A DNA stretch of 64,000 nt from Epichloe hybrida (lineage: Eukaryota > Ascomycota > Sordariomycetes > Hypocreales > Clavicipitaceae). The stretch is from assembly GCA_019022495.1 (NCBI GenBank), contig JAFEKR010000001.1, positions 868,001-932,000 on the forward strand, given 5' to 3'. The notes under the pieces are model-generated. The model worked only from the letters and a program-made list of their open reading frames with translations, made no database searches and was not told where the DNA came from. Shown here piece after piece: positions 1-12,587 of the stretch (its first letter is position 1; every line of letters begins with the position of its first letter). Position numbers and translations under genes: made by a program.

Positions 1-2065
1 CACTATATGTACAGCGAAATAAATTTATGTAACCTATCGTTTTATTCTAGGTATTGCAGTATATTAGTATAAGTTTGGATCCTCCCTCCTTCTCATTCTG
101 AAACATCTCATTCGAAAAAAGAAAAAGGTAACATATATCAAGCCTTTTTAGACGTCTTCTAGAAAGATCCTCAAAAGAGAAGGGCGAGCCCAAAAAACAT
201 ACAACACCGGGAATTCGCTGGTCGTCTCCGACCCAACTACTAATCCGGCGCTCGCCAGATTGTCATGGGAGATCGGACGGGTTCCTGATGTTTGCTGGCG
301 GCTGTGGTCGTATGTGGTGGAGGAACTTCAAAATCGAATTATAAACATACTGAAGATGCGGCAGATGGACCATGAGAGATGTGCATGACAGCTAGCAGCG
401 CAAGCCTGTAAAAGGCGCCCGATTGGGTATGCTCATTGCCGAATGCGTTGCCGCACAATGAGCCCGACACAACAGAGCAGTAAAAGGAGGCAATGCGGTG
501 TGCAAGTGCGTCTCACCATCGTGTTCGCGGCACCATGGACGATGGATTCAAGGCCAGAAATCAAACGTCAGTCAGTCTATGCTCTCCTGCTTCTCCAATC
601 GCGCGCTATATCCGATGACACTTATTTGTGGCGGTGCTGCCCGGCATGCCATCCTAGGCCGTATTTCACCATGTAACGAGGCCAGTGCCAAATCGACACA
701 TGGGTCTTTCTAGGCCCTTTGCTGAAGGAACCAGTTTTTTTCATGATGAAGGATCATTAGGGTCTTGAACAATAAGCCATCATCTCATTTACGGGCGTCG
801 GCCATGAGAATATACGCACCTACCCAATCGGGCAATCATGAAGCTACGGCGAACATCAAGACGAGATTTGGCCGCTGAACAAAAAGAAGTCGCTACTAAC
901 GCATGTTTTTATCTTTGAAGTCGGGCACGGCGTTGGTGGGGGCCAACGCCATTTGGAAAGTGGCCAACACTCGAAAAAAAAAAAAAAAAAAAAGGGCAGT
1001 CCAAGCTTGTCATGACGTTGACTTCAGTCACGGGCTTCGGCGTAGCCAGCGCCGTCGTCCGTCGTCGTCGAACGACGTCATGTATTCCCTGCGGCGACAA
1101 GGAAATCCGTGGAGTGAACGCTTGTCAGATGCGGAACAGCGCCTGGATCCCATCCACGTCGGTAGACCCGGCCGTTGGCTGCACGAAGCTCTCCGTCTCT
1201 GATGAAGTCTCTGATGAATGGTCGGGCGGGTCGCCGTGGTGACATCAACCGATCAGACGTCGGACGCTTTTGCATGTACATGTAGACATGCATGGGTAGA
1301 GAGAGAAAAACCACATGCGGACTAGACGACGTCAGCTTCTCGCCCAGTCCAACCAATGGCGTCGCGGTCAGGGCCAGCCAATGTCGTCATCACCGAGCTA
1401 TGGCCCCACCTGCTCTGGATGCAGACTTCGGCACAAGTAACAAGGTTGTCTGTCGGCTTGTTTTCCATTCCCCAGCTTGCGCATGCCCGAAAGCCCGAAA
1501 CAGGCACTAGCTCGCGACTAACAGCCGGCCGGCACCAGACAGCTCGGGCTCGTAATTTGGGCTTGCCCACCCCCGTCCGAGTCTGCCTGTGAATCAAGAT
1601 TTTGCTTTATTTTCTTTTTGAAAATGTGTGCCCAATTTTGTCAATACAGCTGCGTGCTGCGTGCTTCGTGCTTCGTGCTTCTGGCTTCGTGCTTCTGGCT
1701 TTCATGCTGCCTGCTGCCCGCTGCTGCGTGCTTCGTGCCGGTGACGCCAAGTTTCGATGCCCTTCCCCCTGGGTTCTGGGTGGGGACTCTGGGGAGACGG
1801 GCCCCCCCCCTGTCCCATACAACAATTCAGAGGTCACCGCACTAGCCTTAGGGGGCTTCGGCGGTATTACAGAACAGGCTTGCTTTATTACCTGGCGACA
1901 ACCCTCCCCTGCATCCCTTGTCGGCTTTTTCCTCTATTTTATTCCTCGCTTCCACTCTTCTTCCTCCGTTCACGACTCTACGAAATCCAAAACCTGTGAT
2001 TTGTCATCGCCATCACAGTCCCTTCTCATACGAGTTGCAGGCGTACAGGCCCTCAATAATTCATC
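1..2065. other. Intergenic, no gene recognised
   Basis: No reading frame here resembles a known protein. Visible features are an A run near 974-993, short imperfect repeats of a CGTGCTTCTGG-like unit at about 1655-1740, and a pyrimidine-rich stretch at about 1900-1980 that looks like the 5' leader or promoter of the SUR7-family gene starting at 2066. Confidence 0.6.
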
Positions 2066-3007
2066 ATGCCCAAGAGTAAGTCATTTCTGCTCCAACCCGC
2101 CGTCTGCGTCGCCGTTGTGTCGTCTCCTTCACTGCTTCACGCTGCCCCGAACGTCGTTTTCGACAACAGTCCAACCATTGATTGCTCCGCATGACGACAA
2201 CGACCGCATTCGCAACAAAGGATCGCTTTGACAACTTGTATTTTGCCGCAAATTCGTACTAACCAGTCTGAAAATGTAGATTTCCCCCTCGGCCTCGGCG
2301 GCCTAGTCATGCTGGCGACGTCCATCCTCTTCCTCTTCTTCATCATCCTCTCCGGCGTCAGCGACTCCACGCCTCTCAACAAAACGTACTTCTTACGCGC
2401 CAACACCGAGGGCATATCCGGCGCAAAAGCTTGGTCCCAGTGGACCTACTTCTACATTTGCGGCGACGACAACCTCGACTGCACCAGCGCCAAGGCCGCC
2501 ATGCCCTTTGGTTGGGCATGGGACACGGGTGCCCAGAATGTTCCTGATGGTCTCGGCGGCGGCTACGGCAGCGGCACCACTTCGTTCAAGTTCTTCTTCA
2601 TGTGGCGGTTCAGCTGGGTCTTCATCATCATCTCCCTCTTCTTCGAGGTCCTGGCCTTCTTTTCCGGCTTCCTCGCTTGCTGTGGCCGTCTCGGCGCCGC
2701 CATCAGCTTCTTCGTTGCCGGTCTTGCGCTCGTCTGCCACTCCGTCGCCACCTCTCTTTTCACCGCTACCTTTGTCATGGCCCGCGACCGGTTCCGCGAC
2801 GCCGGCCGCGAGGCCACTCTTGGAAGGTACGGGTTCGGATGGATCTGGGGCTCCTACGCCGCTTTGCTGATCGCCACTGTCCTGTTCGCCCTGGGCATCC
2901 GCGGCGACAAGTCGCAAGCCAGCGCTGGTAGCGGAGGCGGCATGTTCAGTCGCAAACGCAGCACTCGATCATACGACGGCCGCCGTGTCAAGGATGACTA
3001 CTCGTAA
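2066..3007 (+). CDS. SUR7/PalI-family plasma-membrane (eisosome-associated) protein
   Basis: Exons 2066..2075 and 2280..3007 give 245 aa starting MPKNFPLG. The intron begins GTAAGT and ends TAG just after a CTAAC branch site, and the split AAT codon keeps the frame. Four hydrophobic segments are visible: one at the extreme N terminus, one around residue 110, one around 145 and one around 205. A long extracellular loop after the first contains a paired-Cys segment (YFYICGDDNLDC), as in SUR7 proteins. The C terminus is a basic, Ser-rich cytosolic tail. Family knowledge: SUR7 proteins mark cortical MCC/eisosome domains and affect endocytosis and wall synthesis. The family assignment is firm; which paralogue (SUR7, FMP45 or PUN1-like) cannot be decided. 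Confidence 0.85.
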
Positions 3008-4486
3008 AGTTCAATACCCCTCAGCGCATGAGCGGAAGCGGCACTGGGAATAATCTCGGGGAGGGAAATGTTCCACACAAAAAAAAAATCTCCACAAAGC
3101 ATATAATACCAGCTCATCTACTGTCGACGCATACGACCTAATCGCTGAGTCATTGCTGTGCTCCCGTGCCCCCCTGCTTCCTCTGCCGCTCAATCAGAAA
3201 AATTGTCATGAATTGTATTTCTAATTTGGCCCAGAAATGCGTGGTGTTTGTTACACGGGGAGCCCGCCACTGAACGAAGCCTGGATGGAATAATTGATTG
3301 TCCCTTTCTTGTCTCTCACATTCCGCAGCTCTCGTCTTTTAATTCTCTTCCCCTTCTTACGTCAGCTTGCAACTCTTTCATGAACTTTCGGCGCTGGCAC
3401 TCGGATTTCATTCAGATTCTTGAAAATTTCACGATGTCAATGCCCTTGCGATTATGAAGACTGCGATGAAACCACCCGAGTATACCAAGACGCGGAGCAT
3501 GGAAAGACGAGTGCATGCATATATATACATATTTTAAATTTTCAAGGGACCGCCATGTTTTCACTCGTTTGGACGGACACGGCACATACTTTGATGTGGT
3601 GGCTGTTGACACCCTATGCCGGAGATGACTTGTAATCCATGTGCGTAATGTTGAATTGAGCAGAGTAATGGAAATAATCTACTGTCGAGGCTTGATCTGC
3701 GAGTCGGGTTGCTGCATTCGTACTGATTGATCTGTGAAATGGTGAGCAAAGTCGCAACGACGTGCTGTATGCGCAATTTGCCCGCGATCAAGTAGCATGG
3801 GCAAATTCTACACTTTATAGCACGATGCTCATCAAGGAAGCAGTTATTCATACGCTGATTAAAAAAAAATCTTGCTATCGAGTAACGCATTTGCTGATAC
3901 TTCTTCTACGCTTACATGCCATCCGCCACTCATCAGCCACCACAAACCATACGCTGACTGACTACCTGGACAACACGAAGCCCGACAACTTGAAATATTC
4001 AGATGCCCCCCCCTCCTCCCCCACCACTCGCCCCTTTCTCCTGTGTACCCTAACATGATGCAGTGTCCGTCCGTCTAGGAGATAAAGAAACCATCGGTGC
4101 TTCTCATCTGGTTTTAGAGCTGATATGAATCATGGTGGAAATAAGAGTGACAGCAAAGTGAAGAAAAGAGGACATGGGTCAGTCGTCGCTTATTAGGTGC
4201 CTGAGAATGGTGACTTGAGTAAAGTCGAGCCTCATACTCCTTTCGTGGTCAAGGGTTGTAGAGTCATCGAGGTTGCTCATGCACGTGTCGCGAACTGGCC
4301 GTCGCCGAACACAGATAACCAGCTCTGTTGTCGGCTTTGGCACCATGTGCGAGATGCTTTTGCCTGTCCCAACACGTGCAATGGTCAGTAGATAAGGTAG
4401 TGGTGGGTCCGAGATGCAATGTAAGTTCATGTTCTGATCGCTGTCGTGTGCCTATACGTGGCCGTGCATCTCGAAACATGTCGCTC
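3008..4486. other. Intergenic between convergent SUR7-like gene and PBS2
   Basis: This holds the 3' regions of two convergent genes. Only short unrelated frames are present and none looks like a protein I know. AT-rich patches and an A run (about 3861-3869) are visible. Confidence 0.6.
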
Positions 4487-6532
4487 TCAAGGTCCATCGT
4501 TCAGCATCGGACTATTAATGGGACTGGCCGAGTCCAATGGAGCCGCGTGAAGGGCTGGACGGGAGGATTTGGCTTCCTCTGCTGACTTGGCTTTGCCTCC
4601 GTCTAGCACTCCCCTCAACCAACTGGCCACTTCTTCGTCGGCGGTGTCGTCCCCTCCGAGCTTGAGATAGCCAACAGCCTCCGCTGCCTTATCGGCCTCT
4701 TCTCCCTCTTCAGCCTCCTCTGCTATCGTTTCAGGCTTGGAGAATGATTGCAGCCAGGGATGATTAAGAAGCATGGCGTAGGTTGCTCTCATTTTGGGAA
4801 TCTTGTGCAGGCAGCTCGAAACAAAGCCCTGGGCGGTATCAGAATAGCCCTCTTTGGGGAGATCGGGTGGGTCGCCTTCAACGATGGCCTAAACGTAGCG
4901 GGCATGTCAGCAATGCTCTTCTTGCAACTTCGAAGGGGACGGCTTCTTCGGGATGCAAGGGCACAAAGGGTTGAGTCACGTGTCTGAACTTACGTTCAGC
5001 TGACTGAAGATGGTAGATGACACCTCAGGAGGATAAGGATATCTGCCCATGGCGCATTCGATAATGGTCAACCCCAAGCTCCAGATGTCGCTCTGCACGC
5101 TATATGTTCCATCTGAAGTTCCTGGTGCAGTCATACTCCCACCAGAAATCCGTTCTGGGGCCATATAGCTCTGGCAACCAATATTGGTTCTGGCTATACT
5201 CGCCACAAGATTACCACTGACACCGAAATCGCAAATCTTGACCTGGCCGCTCGAGTTGACCAAGATATTGGTCGGCTTCACGTCGCGGTGTATGATATTA
5301 TGTTCGTCTTTTAATGACTTGAGCCCCATCACGGTAGAGTACGTAATCTTTCGCAAGACATACTCGGGGATGCCGCCAGTATAGAGCTTGTCAATGGAAC
5401 CTCCGTCCATGTACTCAATACACATGTATACCGCTCCTTCTTGGTAGAATGCACCGTAGAAATCAATAATGTACGGCGAGACACACTCGTGTAGAATGAC
5501 GAGCTCTTTCAAAATGGTTGAGAATTTTGCGTCGTCTAGTTCCAATCGAATCTCCTTCATCGCCATCATCTTGCCGGTGGTTCCATCGCCCTCGCCGCCT
5601 GCCGAGTCGCTAGCGTGATCCTTTCTGTCGACGGAAATTGCTATGTCTGATACAGAATGTGGCAGGCGAACTCCAGAGAGACCTTGGCCGAAGCGCGGAC
5701 CTTTCGGTTTGGCATGTTTGACCCGATACACAGTGCCATAATTGCCTTTACCAAGTTCTTCTTGTACTTGGATCTCATCGAGAGAAATGCTGAACGTTTG
5801 GCCGCTGGCAAAATTGACACCGGTCTTGGTGATGGTGGCTGCACCTTCAAATGTGATCCAACCCTTGTCAGCATCGATATACTTTTTGAAGTCATCCAAT
5901 TTAGAGCCCAGTCCAGTTCCATTAGGTCGTGGTTCCCCAGGTTGCGGGTTTCCCGTGATGTCTGATAGCTTGGGTGCACCAGTTCGTTTGAAAGCTGGCG
6001 TAGGTGTTGATTTAGCACTGCCCATGTCTGACAGCGACATACCAAACTTGTTGGCCCTTCTCTCGCTGAGAGATGGTTTGATCACGGGGTCCGATCTGTT
6101 ATGTGGCACGGCGCTTGGTCGAGTCATCGCATTGGGAGAAAGTGCTAAGCCAGGAAATCCGTTTCGTCCAGGTCCGACGCCAGAGAAGGAAGGCGATGGA
6201 GAGTTCGGTGACGATCCCATGGGGGATTTGCTCATGCGCGCTTGATGCAGAGCCCGCGCTCTAGCCATGACATCGTTTTCCATGGCGCCAGCAGCAAAGA
6301 TTGGCGGTGTGTTGGAAGGTTTCCTAGCTCTCCCGAGAAGCCCCATGGCTGTGGAATTCGGGTTCATGTTTGGCGGGTCAGAGATAGATCGAAGTGAGGG
6401 CATTCGCTTTGGTATATCCGCCTCGGGGACTTGTGACGGAGTCAGGGATTGCGTGGTCTTGGTATCAGGTGAGCCACTCTCTGATCGCTCCATCTCGTCC
6501 GGCGTGGCCGGCATTGATTCGGAGTCGCTCAT
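4487..6532 (-). CDS. PBS2: MAP kinase kinase Pbs2 (HOG osmostress pathway)
   Basis: Exons 6532..4994 and 4888..4487 give 646 aa. The intron (GTAAGT...TTTAG) joins SQLN to AIVEGD in phase 0. The frame is open further 5', but only from a GTG; the first ATG is at 6532 (MSDSES), so I start there. A Ser/Pro-rich N-terminal region precedes the kinase domain. Visible motifs are Gly loop GKGNYGTVY (about 261), ATP lysine in AMKEIR (about K326), HRDVKPTN (about 415), DFG (about 435), and activation-loop S445/T449 in SIARTNIGCQSYMAPER, the Pbs2-type sequence. About 40 Ser/Gly/Asp-rich residues lie between the Gly loop and the ATP lysine. The tail is acidic. Family role: Pbs2 is activated by Ssk2/22 or Ste11 and phosphorylates Hog1. 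A protein tyrosine phosphatase, the class that can reverse Hog1 activation, lies about 13 kb away. Confidence 0.95.
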
Positions 6533-9500
6533 GCCGAGAACGTAGGTGGACGCAGCAAGAAAGCAATAGTCTAAAGCGGATGGCACAGCCGGTTCCGCAA
6601 AAGTTCGCCTTTGTCAAACCATGCACGCTCGCATTTAGACGTGCCGTGGCTTGTCGTGGGATGCTGTTTGTGCTCCTGAGGTTCTTCTTGATGTCGATTA
6701 CGTCGGCGATATTAACCCCAAAAAAAGTGAGCGGGGAAGACTACTTTGTCGCGGGGAGGTTGTAGGATTTGCTAACGAAAGTCGTGGAGGGGGAGAGGGA
6801 AGGGGGGGGGGGCCGAGTCGAATCATTGATGCGACGGAATGGCGCCAGGCATGTGGCATGTGGCATGTGGCAGCGGTATTATAGGGCAGGTGCAAGCACT
6901 GGTTAAGTGGAAAGTCCAACAAGGTCTGTACTGTCTGTATTACTGTCTGTGCTGCCTGTACTGCACTGTGGGTCCGTAATACCTCGCGGGTAATCAAACC
7001 AGGAACGCTGGATCCCAGGGACCAAACCATGTACGGACGGACTATGTATGTCGCTCTGCTTTCAGATACGACATTTATTCAACAATCGGATTATCAGCGC
7101 ATCTTCGTTGGCACAACTAAACAATACATGTTATATGTGTTCATCGTGTACTCCGTACAGTAGTGGTATCTATGCTGACAATTAACTGGCGACATGTCCG
7201 TCGGTAGCTTGATATCAGCTACCCTGCACCCGAGATGATGTTGACGGCTTGCTTGTCGACTCCACCTTATGTAATACGCCAACCGATGCGTTTGACCATG
7301 TCGAGATATGCCTGTCTGCACGGCATGACACTTCTCTCCTAGCAGAGTGACTGCAACAGCGCAGATAATCACCATCAAAAATCGTACTACGTGTGATACA
7401 AGACTGGAGTACATCAAACCGACACCACCAGCTGAGTCAGGAATTTGGCGAGAACCCGCCGGGTGCATGTCAGCTTGAGCCGCATGAATGAATATGTTTC
7501 ACCCTACGGATTAGTTCTCGTTTGTTTCCCATGGAGCTCGTTCACGTGATGAGTCTAGGCAAAGGTGGACGCGTCAGCCATTGAGTTTTCCGCACAAACC
7601 TGATCTCTCCCCTTCTCTGCAAAGTTAAAAGGTAAACAAAAGTGGTCAAAGGGCGGCACGAGTGTTGCCAAGACCGGTCAACAGATGCACAGCATCTTGC
7701 TTGATACGGTAATGTGACATGGTGATTGTCCAAATTCTTGGCAATGCGACATGGCATTTTGCGGACTGAAATCCGCCAAGGACAGGAAATACCAAGCCTC
7801 TACGGATCCGTACGGAGTAAATCATCTATCTGCCTACTGAGCCATCGGAAAGAACTCTGCCTAATTTGTAGAATTGATCTTAGAGATCAAAGAACGGTGA
7901 GTGATCAGGGTGAATCACGTTGTCATGTCCGTTGCATAACCGAGAGGACGGAGGCAAGCCATGGTTCCGTGCCAGGCGGACCGGCTCGAGACCCTCCTCT
8001 CCTCCGTACGAAGAAGTTCTTGAATAAGATTATAAGGGACATTACTCCGTATGCTTGGCGCAATTTCGCAATTTACTTGGTACATATGTTCGTCCTGCTC
8101 CGGCGGTCCCATCACATATCTATTAGCAGTACGCCGCTTGGCACTAGTTGACGACATATCTTTGGGCTCAGCCTTGATGTTTCCCCCATACACCCAGACA
8201 CTTGTTCTTCATCAAAGGGAGTTAACTGATGACGGGCCGCCACCAATAGCTGGCTTTCTCACAGCCCAACTTGTTTTGGACCCCTTTTCATCTTTTCATG
8301 CCGTGCGGCGTGGCGGGTGAGATGTGATTCCTTGGCCATCTTGTAGACGCAACGACGACTGCTCGCTCCATCTGGCTACACGTGGCCCACGCGCGCACGT
8401 CCGCAGGCAGGCAAGCTTGATCGATCGCTTGCAGTTTGCGCCACATTTGAGCCGTTCCACAGACGGAGTATGCCGTAGAACAACAACCTCAGTGAAGCGG
8501 AAAAGACAACCCTTGGTCGGCAGCTGACCGACTAGTAGTGTCTGGTGTAGTGTCTGTTCTGCCGGTGCTAGTCTGGCAACCAAGCAAGTTGCAGGCACTA
8601 GAAGTCCTACATATGTATGACACGTTCTTGGTATATCAGGATAAGTTGATCTTGCCAAGACATTGCGTGGCGATTACGTCAAAGGCTGAGAAGAAGGGCA
8701 GGCAGTATGCCTTACCAGTGGACTTGGTATTCTCGGGAGACCTGGAAGTCGTGAACAACGTGAACAACGTGAAAAGAGTCTGGTCTGGTGCATCGTTGCA
8801 TCCTGCGATAATATGTACTCCTCCGTGAACATATCACGCATGTTGGAAGTGGCAAGCCAAGGCTTGTTGAAGGAGCATCCCCTCCGAGGTGCCAATTGGA
8901 CATGTACATGTACATTCGGCTGTCTTCCGATCACGCCAGACCAGACCAGACTCCTTCCTCTCTTTGCGTTGCACTGGGCGGGGCGAGTCACGGCTCGGCT
9001 TGGCGCTGGGCCCCTGTTTCCCTCCAACTTCTTCCAGCTGGCCTTCCTCACGAGTCACCAGAGTCACCACTGACCACCGAATCACCAGCAGCAGCAGCAA
9101 CACCAGCACCAGCACCAGCAGCATACATGGAGCTCAGCGGGCTCGCGCTTCCCTCCAATTGAAATGAAACTTGCAAGACGCCCATCATCTTCAAAAGAGA
9201 ATTTACGTTACGACGGCTTATTAGTCAGGCCATGACTAGGTCGCACGCTGCGTCCGCCCACTACCGAGTCCTTTAGCATGACACAGCATTGTTAGACCCG
9301 TCGAGTCAAGTGCGACCCGACCTGCCAACCGGTGCACCCACCGAGACAGAGATGGAGACGGAGACGGAGACATGTCATGTCACACGTCTGATTGCAGAGC
9401 CCATCTCCCATCTCCCTCCTTCGATTTGTTGTGCTGGCTGCCGCTGCTGTGTTGCAATCCGAACCACTGTATTTTAAGGTTATTCATTCTGCCATACCAT

Positions 9501-9712
9501 TCTCGACCTCGTGCTTTTCGTTGCCACCCACACTCGACGAGGCCGCCAGCTCGCCAACCCGCAACCCGCAACCCGCAACCCGCTGCACTACTCCGATTCC
9601 GTTCTGACACAATAATAAAAGGAATCCCACAGCCCTCGCGAGAGCAGACATTCTTTCAGCGAACCGTGTCCGAAGCAACCCCGAGAGAAGCTGCTTGTGC
9701 ACCTCAACCAGC
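6533..9712. other. Long intergenic region, no supported gene
   Basis: About 3.2 kb with no recognisable protein. A 124-codon ATG frame on the minus strand (7468..7094) has one hydrophobic stretch but no family resemblance, and I do not call it. Simple repeats include a G run near 6806-6814, CAG/CCA-type triplets at about 9088-9121, GGAGAC repeats at about 9352-9371 and four AACCCGC units at about 9558-9585. Three copies of the 9-mer TACTCCGTA/TACGGAGTA lie at 7149, 7811 and 8043 (see findings). Confidence 0.55.
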
Positions 9713-10297
9713 AATATACCCGTCTACTTTATCTCTTTGCCATTTTCCTCATCATCGCATTTGGCTATTGATGGATTTTGCTCGAGGCCTTCCCACGCCG
9801 ACGTCCTTTCGTCTGGCACAGTTGGCCCAAGATGCGTACGACTTGCCGTTGAAAGTTTTCAAGCAAGGGGGTGGCCCCGATAACCACCCTTCGCTGCCTC
9901 ATCTGTGTTTACTCGTATTCGAGCCGAATTCGTCCAAAGCATCCTTCCCAACAACAGAGAGTTTGATCTGTACGATATTGTGGCAAATGTAGTGGGCAGT
10001 TTGGCTGGATTGGGGCTATGCTCTTTGTACCACAAACGCATGCTTGAGCGCAAGAGGCAACGAAAAACGTACAATGCCGTCCCAGGCGAGGACGTGGAAG
10101 ATGTCGAGCTTGGGGGTGATCAGGAGACGGGCATCGTGGATGCAGATGTAGGTACCTCCAGAGGGCGTACATTAGAGGAAGTGGTGGACAATTGGGATGA
10201 AAATGCCCCCGATGATTGGGACGAAGGAGAGCCAACGGCCTCAGCGGCCCCGGTTGAAACATCAGATGGCGGCGACAGCAAGAAAAGAGCAGACTAG
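9713..10297 (+). pseudogene. VanZ-like membrane protein, N-terminal half degenerate
   Basis: From about 9914 to the stop at 10297 one frame matches the C-terminal half of fungal VanZ-like proteins: EFVQ, LPNNREFDLYDIVANVVGS, a second membrane segment, then YHKRMLERKRQRKTYNAVPGE and an acidic tail with DNWDENAPDDWDE. No ATG opens this frame; it only starts with a GTG at 9905. Upstream, pieces of the expected N-terminal half survive in other frames: a hydrophobic LFAIFLIIAFGY segment (about 9730-9767), and CLLVF just before EFVQ, one base out of frame. I read this as a gene broken in its first half by small deletions, real or from sequence error. The molecular role of fungal VanZ-like proteins is unknown to me. 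Confidence 0.55.
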
Positions 10298-11061
10298 CTT
10301 ATTCTTCGGCACCAGCATGATGTTCAACAGGGTGGAACGGCAACGTCTGGGCGTGAATATTGAAATGCTAATGAAGATGGCGTTACGATTAGCGAGACAA
10401 TTTCATTCTATCATGCGAATTGAGCAGTGACTTTAAATGGCAACGATTATTAGACAGACTGTAAAATTAAGTTATCCTGTTACTCAATGTTCTGCGCTGC
10501 GCCAAAGGTGTGGCGCTCGATGTTTGCTATATACAATTTCGAGATCAGCGGCAATTCTCACACCACATTTTTATCAGAGCATCGTGAAACATAGATGTCG
10601 AAAATCGTCTTTGGGCTTTTCTAGGTGGATGAGACCAAACACTGTACGCGCGAAATGGTAGTAAGGGAGGGTGGCATTTTCAATCGGAATGATCTTGTGT
10701 GGTGGGCGAGCTCAGATAGGCAATTTGATTTCAAGCACTCGATCATATATTTGGCTTTTAATACGTAGTTTAAGCGGTATGCTACCTTTATTAGTGCAAC
10801 TTCCTCTACACCCCTTGACATTTTTATTGTATTGCCTTTGCTCGAGCTTCTAAATGATCTTTGATCTTTGCTACAGGGTATTTCGAAAGGTTGAAGAACT
10901 AAAGTGGTGAACAGATAGCTCTCGGTGAGCCACTGCCCCCCACCTTAACCCCCCCCCCCACCGAGGTGAACAATCCACTGACGAAATGGCAGTCGCAAAT
11001 AGCAGTACTCTTCGCAAAGCTTTAAGCCCGACTCAACCTCGAGGACAGACAGCTCGCGAAA
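10298..11061. other. Intergenic, 3' flank of VanZ-like gene and promoter of prefoldin gene
   Basis: No coding similarity seen. A C run (about 10951-10960) lies upstream of the prefoldin start. An in-frame ATG at 10986 would read continuously into prefoldin exon 2 without splicing, but its predicted N terminus does not look like the family. Confidence 0.5.
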
Positions 11062-12019
11062 ATGGCGAGCACGGGCAAAGCACCGGCTGCAAGGCGAGTT
11101 CTCGAATCATTTCGACCATTACAAACTGCGCAATGGTTATTTTGCTAACCGACAATGCTCTGTGCAGCGGCCAGGAAGATGCTCAGACGAACCCCCGAGG
11201 AATTCCATATGCCCCTTTCGTCGACAAAGTCGAGGACTATGTTGCCACTAGACAAGATGTTGAGCCTACGTTGCGTAGTTTTCAGGAGATGATCTCGTGA
11301 GTGGCCTCGCTAACGGCTGCAGAGTAAATATTCTTGCACGGGAAATGTGTCTGCCGTCGATCGAGAGCAACAACCACTAATATAATCGGGGCAGAAAATA
11401 CCAATTTATGGAGTTGAATCTCCAAAAGCGAATGGGAGGCTTGAAAGAAAAGATACCAGAAATTCAGAAAACACTAGACACTGTCAAGTTTCTAAAACTT
11501 AGAAGGGTAGAGTACCGAAATACTATTGTCATTTCGACAAAACTAACCACGAGCGCTATTAGGACGAGACTGAACCCATAGAGACGACTTTCGAGCTCAA
11601 TGACACACTATATGCAAGGGCGAATGTCCCTGCTACTAATGAAGTTTATATCTGGCTCGGCGTAAGTATATTGCAAGTCACCAGAAGAACATGTCCTTGT
11701 GTCTGACTCATCGTTCAAGGCCAATGTGATGTTGTCTTATCCCATAGATGAAGCCGAAGCCCTGCTTACTTCGAAACTCTCCGCGGCCCAGGCAAGTCTG
11801 TCAAACTGCGAGGAGGACTTGGATTTTCTGAGAGAGCAAATCACAGTATGTGTTTTAAGCGACAATTATCACTTCAGAAATCGAGCTGACATTACTTTCT
11901 AGACAATGGAAGTCGCGACAGCGAGAGTATACAATTGGGAAGTGGTACAAAAACGGAGGGAGAAGATGAGCGATGAAGAAGAGCAGAAACAGTCAAAAGA
12001 CAAGGCAGGCTCGTCGTAG
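11062..12019 (+). CDS. PAC10: Prefoldin subunit 3 (Pac10/VBP1 family)
   Basis: Six exons: 11062..11093, 11168..11296, 11395..11506, 11563..11661, 11720..11845 and 11903..12019, giving 204 aa. All junctions keep phase. The protein begins MASTGKAPAAS and contains NPRGIPYAPFVDKVEDYV, two long coiled-coil helices flanking a beta-hairpin region (ETTFELNDTLYARANV, VYIWLGANVMLSYPIDEA), and a Lys/Glu-rich end, the alpha-class prefoldin layout. Family role: subunit of the hexameric cytosolic co-chaperone that passes nascent actin and tubulin to the CCT chaperonin. The first intron appears to be GC-AG (AG|GCGAGT...GCAG), because the nearby GT sites break frame. The alternative is an unspliced start at 10986, which I think less likely. 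Confidence 0.88.
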
Positions 12020-12183
12020 AGCGAGGTGCTTGCAAAGAGCCGTTCATAAACCGGCGTTTTGTCAACTCATGAAAAAATTGAGAGGAGCTGCAATGTTTCA
12101 CCAACGACAAGGAATATAACTGCACAATAGAAAGAACAAAGAAGTTAAATTATAAAGCCGTAAGAAAATAGCGTGTCCGATAA

Positions 12184-12456
12184 TTAATCTACATCTCCGT
12201 CGATCATTGCACGGTTATGAGGCAGCCCCGCTTCACGCATAAGCCCCCATAAGCGCATGGCCATTACCTCACTCCTGTGTCTTTTTCGATTTTTTGGCCG
12301 CGAAGCCGTGTCTAAAACAGGCGCCAGTGTCGGTTTAAGCATGACGGCAGCAACGACCATTAAAATTATATCGGGGACATGAGGAGGCATGCTGAGAAAT
12401 GTTGCAAGACAGCTTGTACAAAGGCGGCTGGTGCCGCCTCGCGCGAGACTGAGCAT
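12184..12456 (-). CDS. Small unknown protein, possible mitochondrial N terminus
   Basis: An ATG-initiated frame of 90 codons that I do not recognise. The start has Arg/Ser/Cys residues and no acids for about 30 residues (MLSLARGGTSRLCTSCLA), which suggests a mitochondrial targeting sequence. A central hydrophobic stretch follows, then a basic patch (RPKNRKRHR) and a C-terminal region (MAMRLWGLMREAGLPHNRAM). It is divergent from the large gene starting at 12588, so the two could share a 131-bp promoter. It overlaps no better frame. It could equally be a chance frame. Confidence 0.4.
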   Translation of the reverse strand: MLSLARGGTSRLCTSCLATFLSMPPHVPDIILMVVAAVMLKPTLAPVLDTASRPKNRKRHRSEVMAMRLWGLMREAGLPHNRAMIDGDVD

Positions 12457-12587
12457 TTCGGTATGTCCAACGGATACCCAGATTGGTTGATGAAAACTGA
12501 CATCTATTGTGCTGACGCACTTGTTCGGTAATCAATCAGTCGAATCATGCGCACACCCACTGTTCTTCAGCTCCAAGCAGCGCTGCT

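Noticed and set aside
2393..2917. 174-codon minus-strand frame over the SUR7-like gene
   Set aside because: Antisense shadow; GC-rich coding sequence commonly leaves such open frames.
6533..6586. 18-residue N-terminal extension of PBS2
   Set aside because: The extended frame begins with GTG; the first ATG is at 6532.
7094..7468. 124-codon ATG frame on the minus strand with a hydrophobic stretch
   Set aside because: No family resemblance, Cys/His/Arg-rich composition typical of random frames, and no splice or neighbour support.
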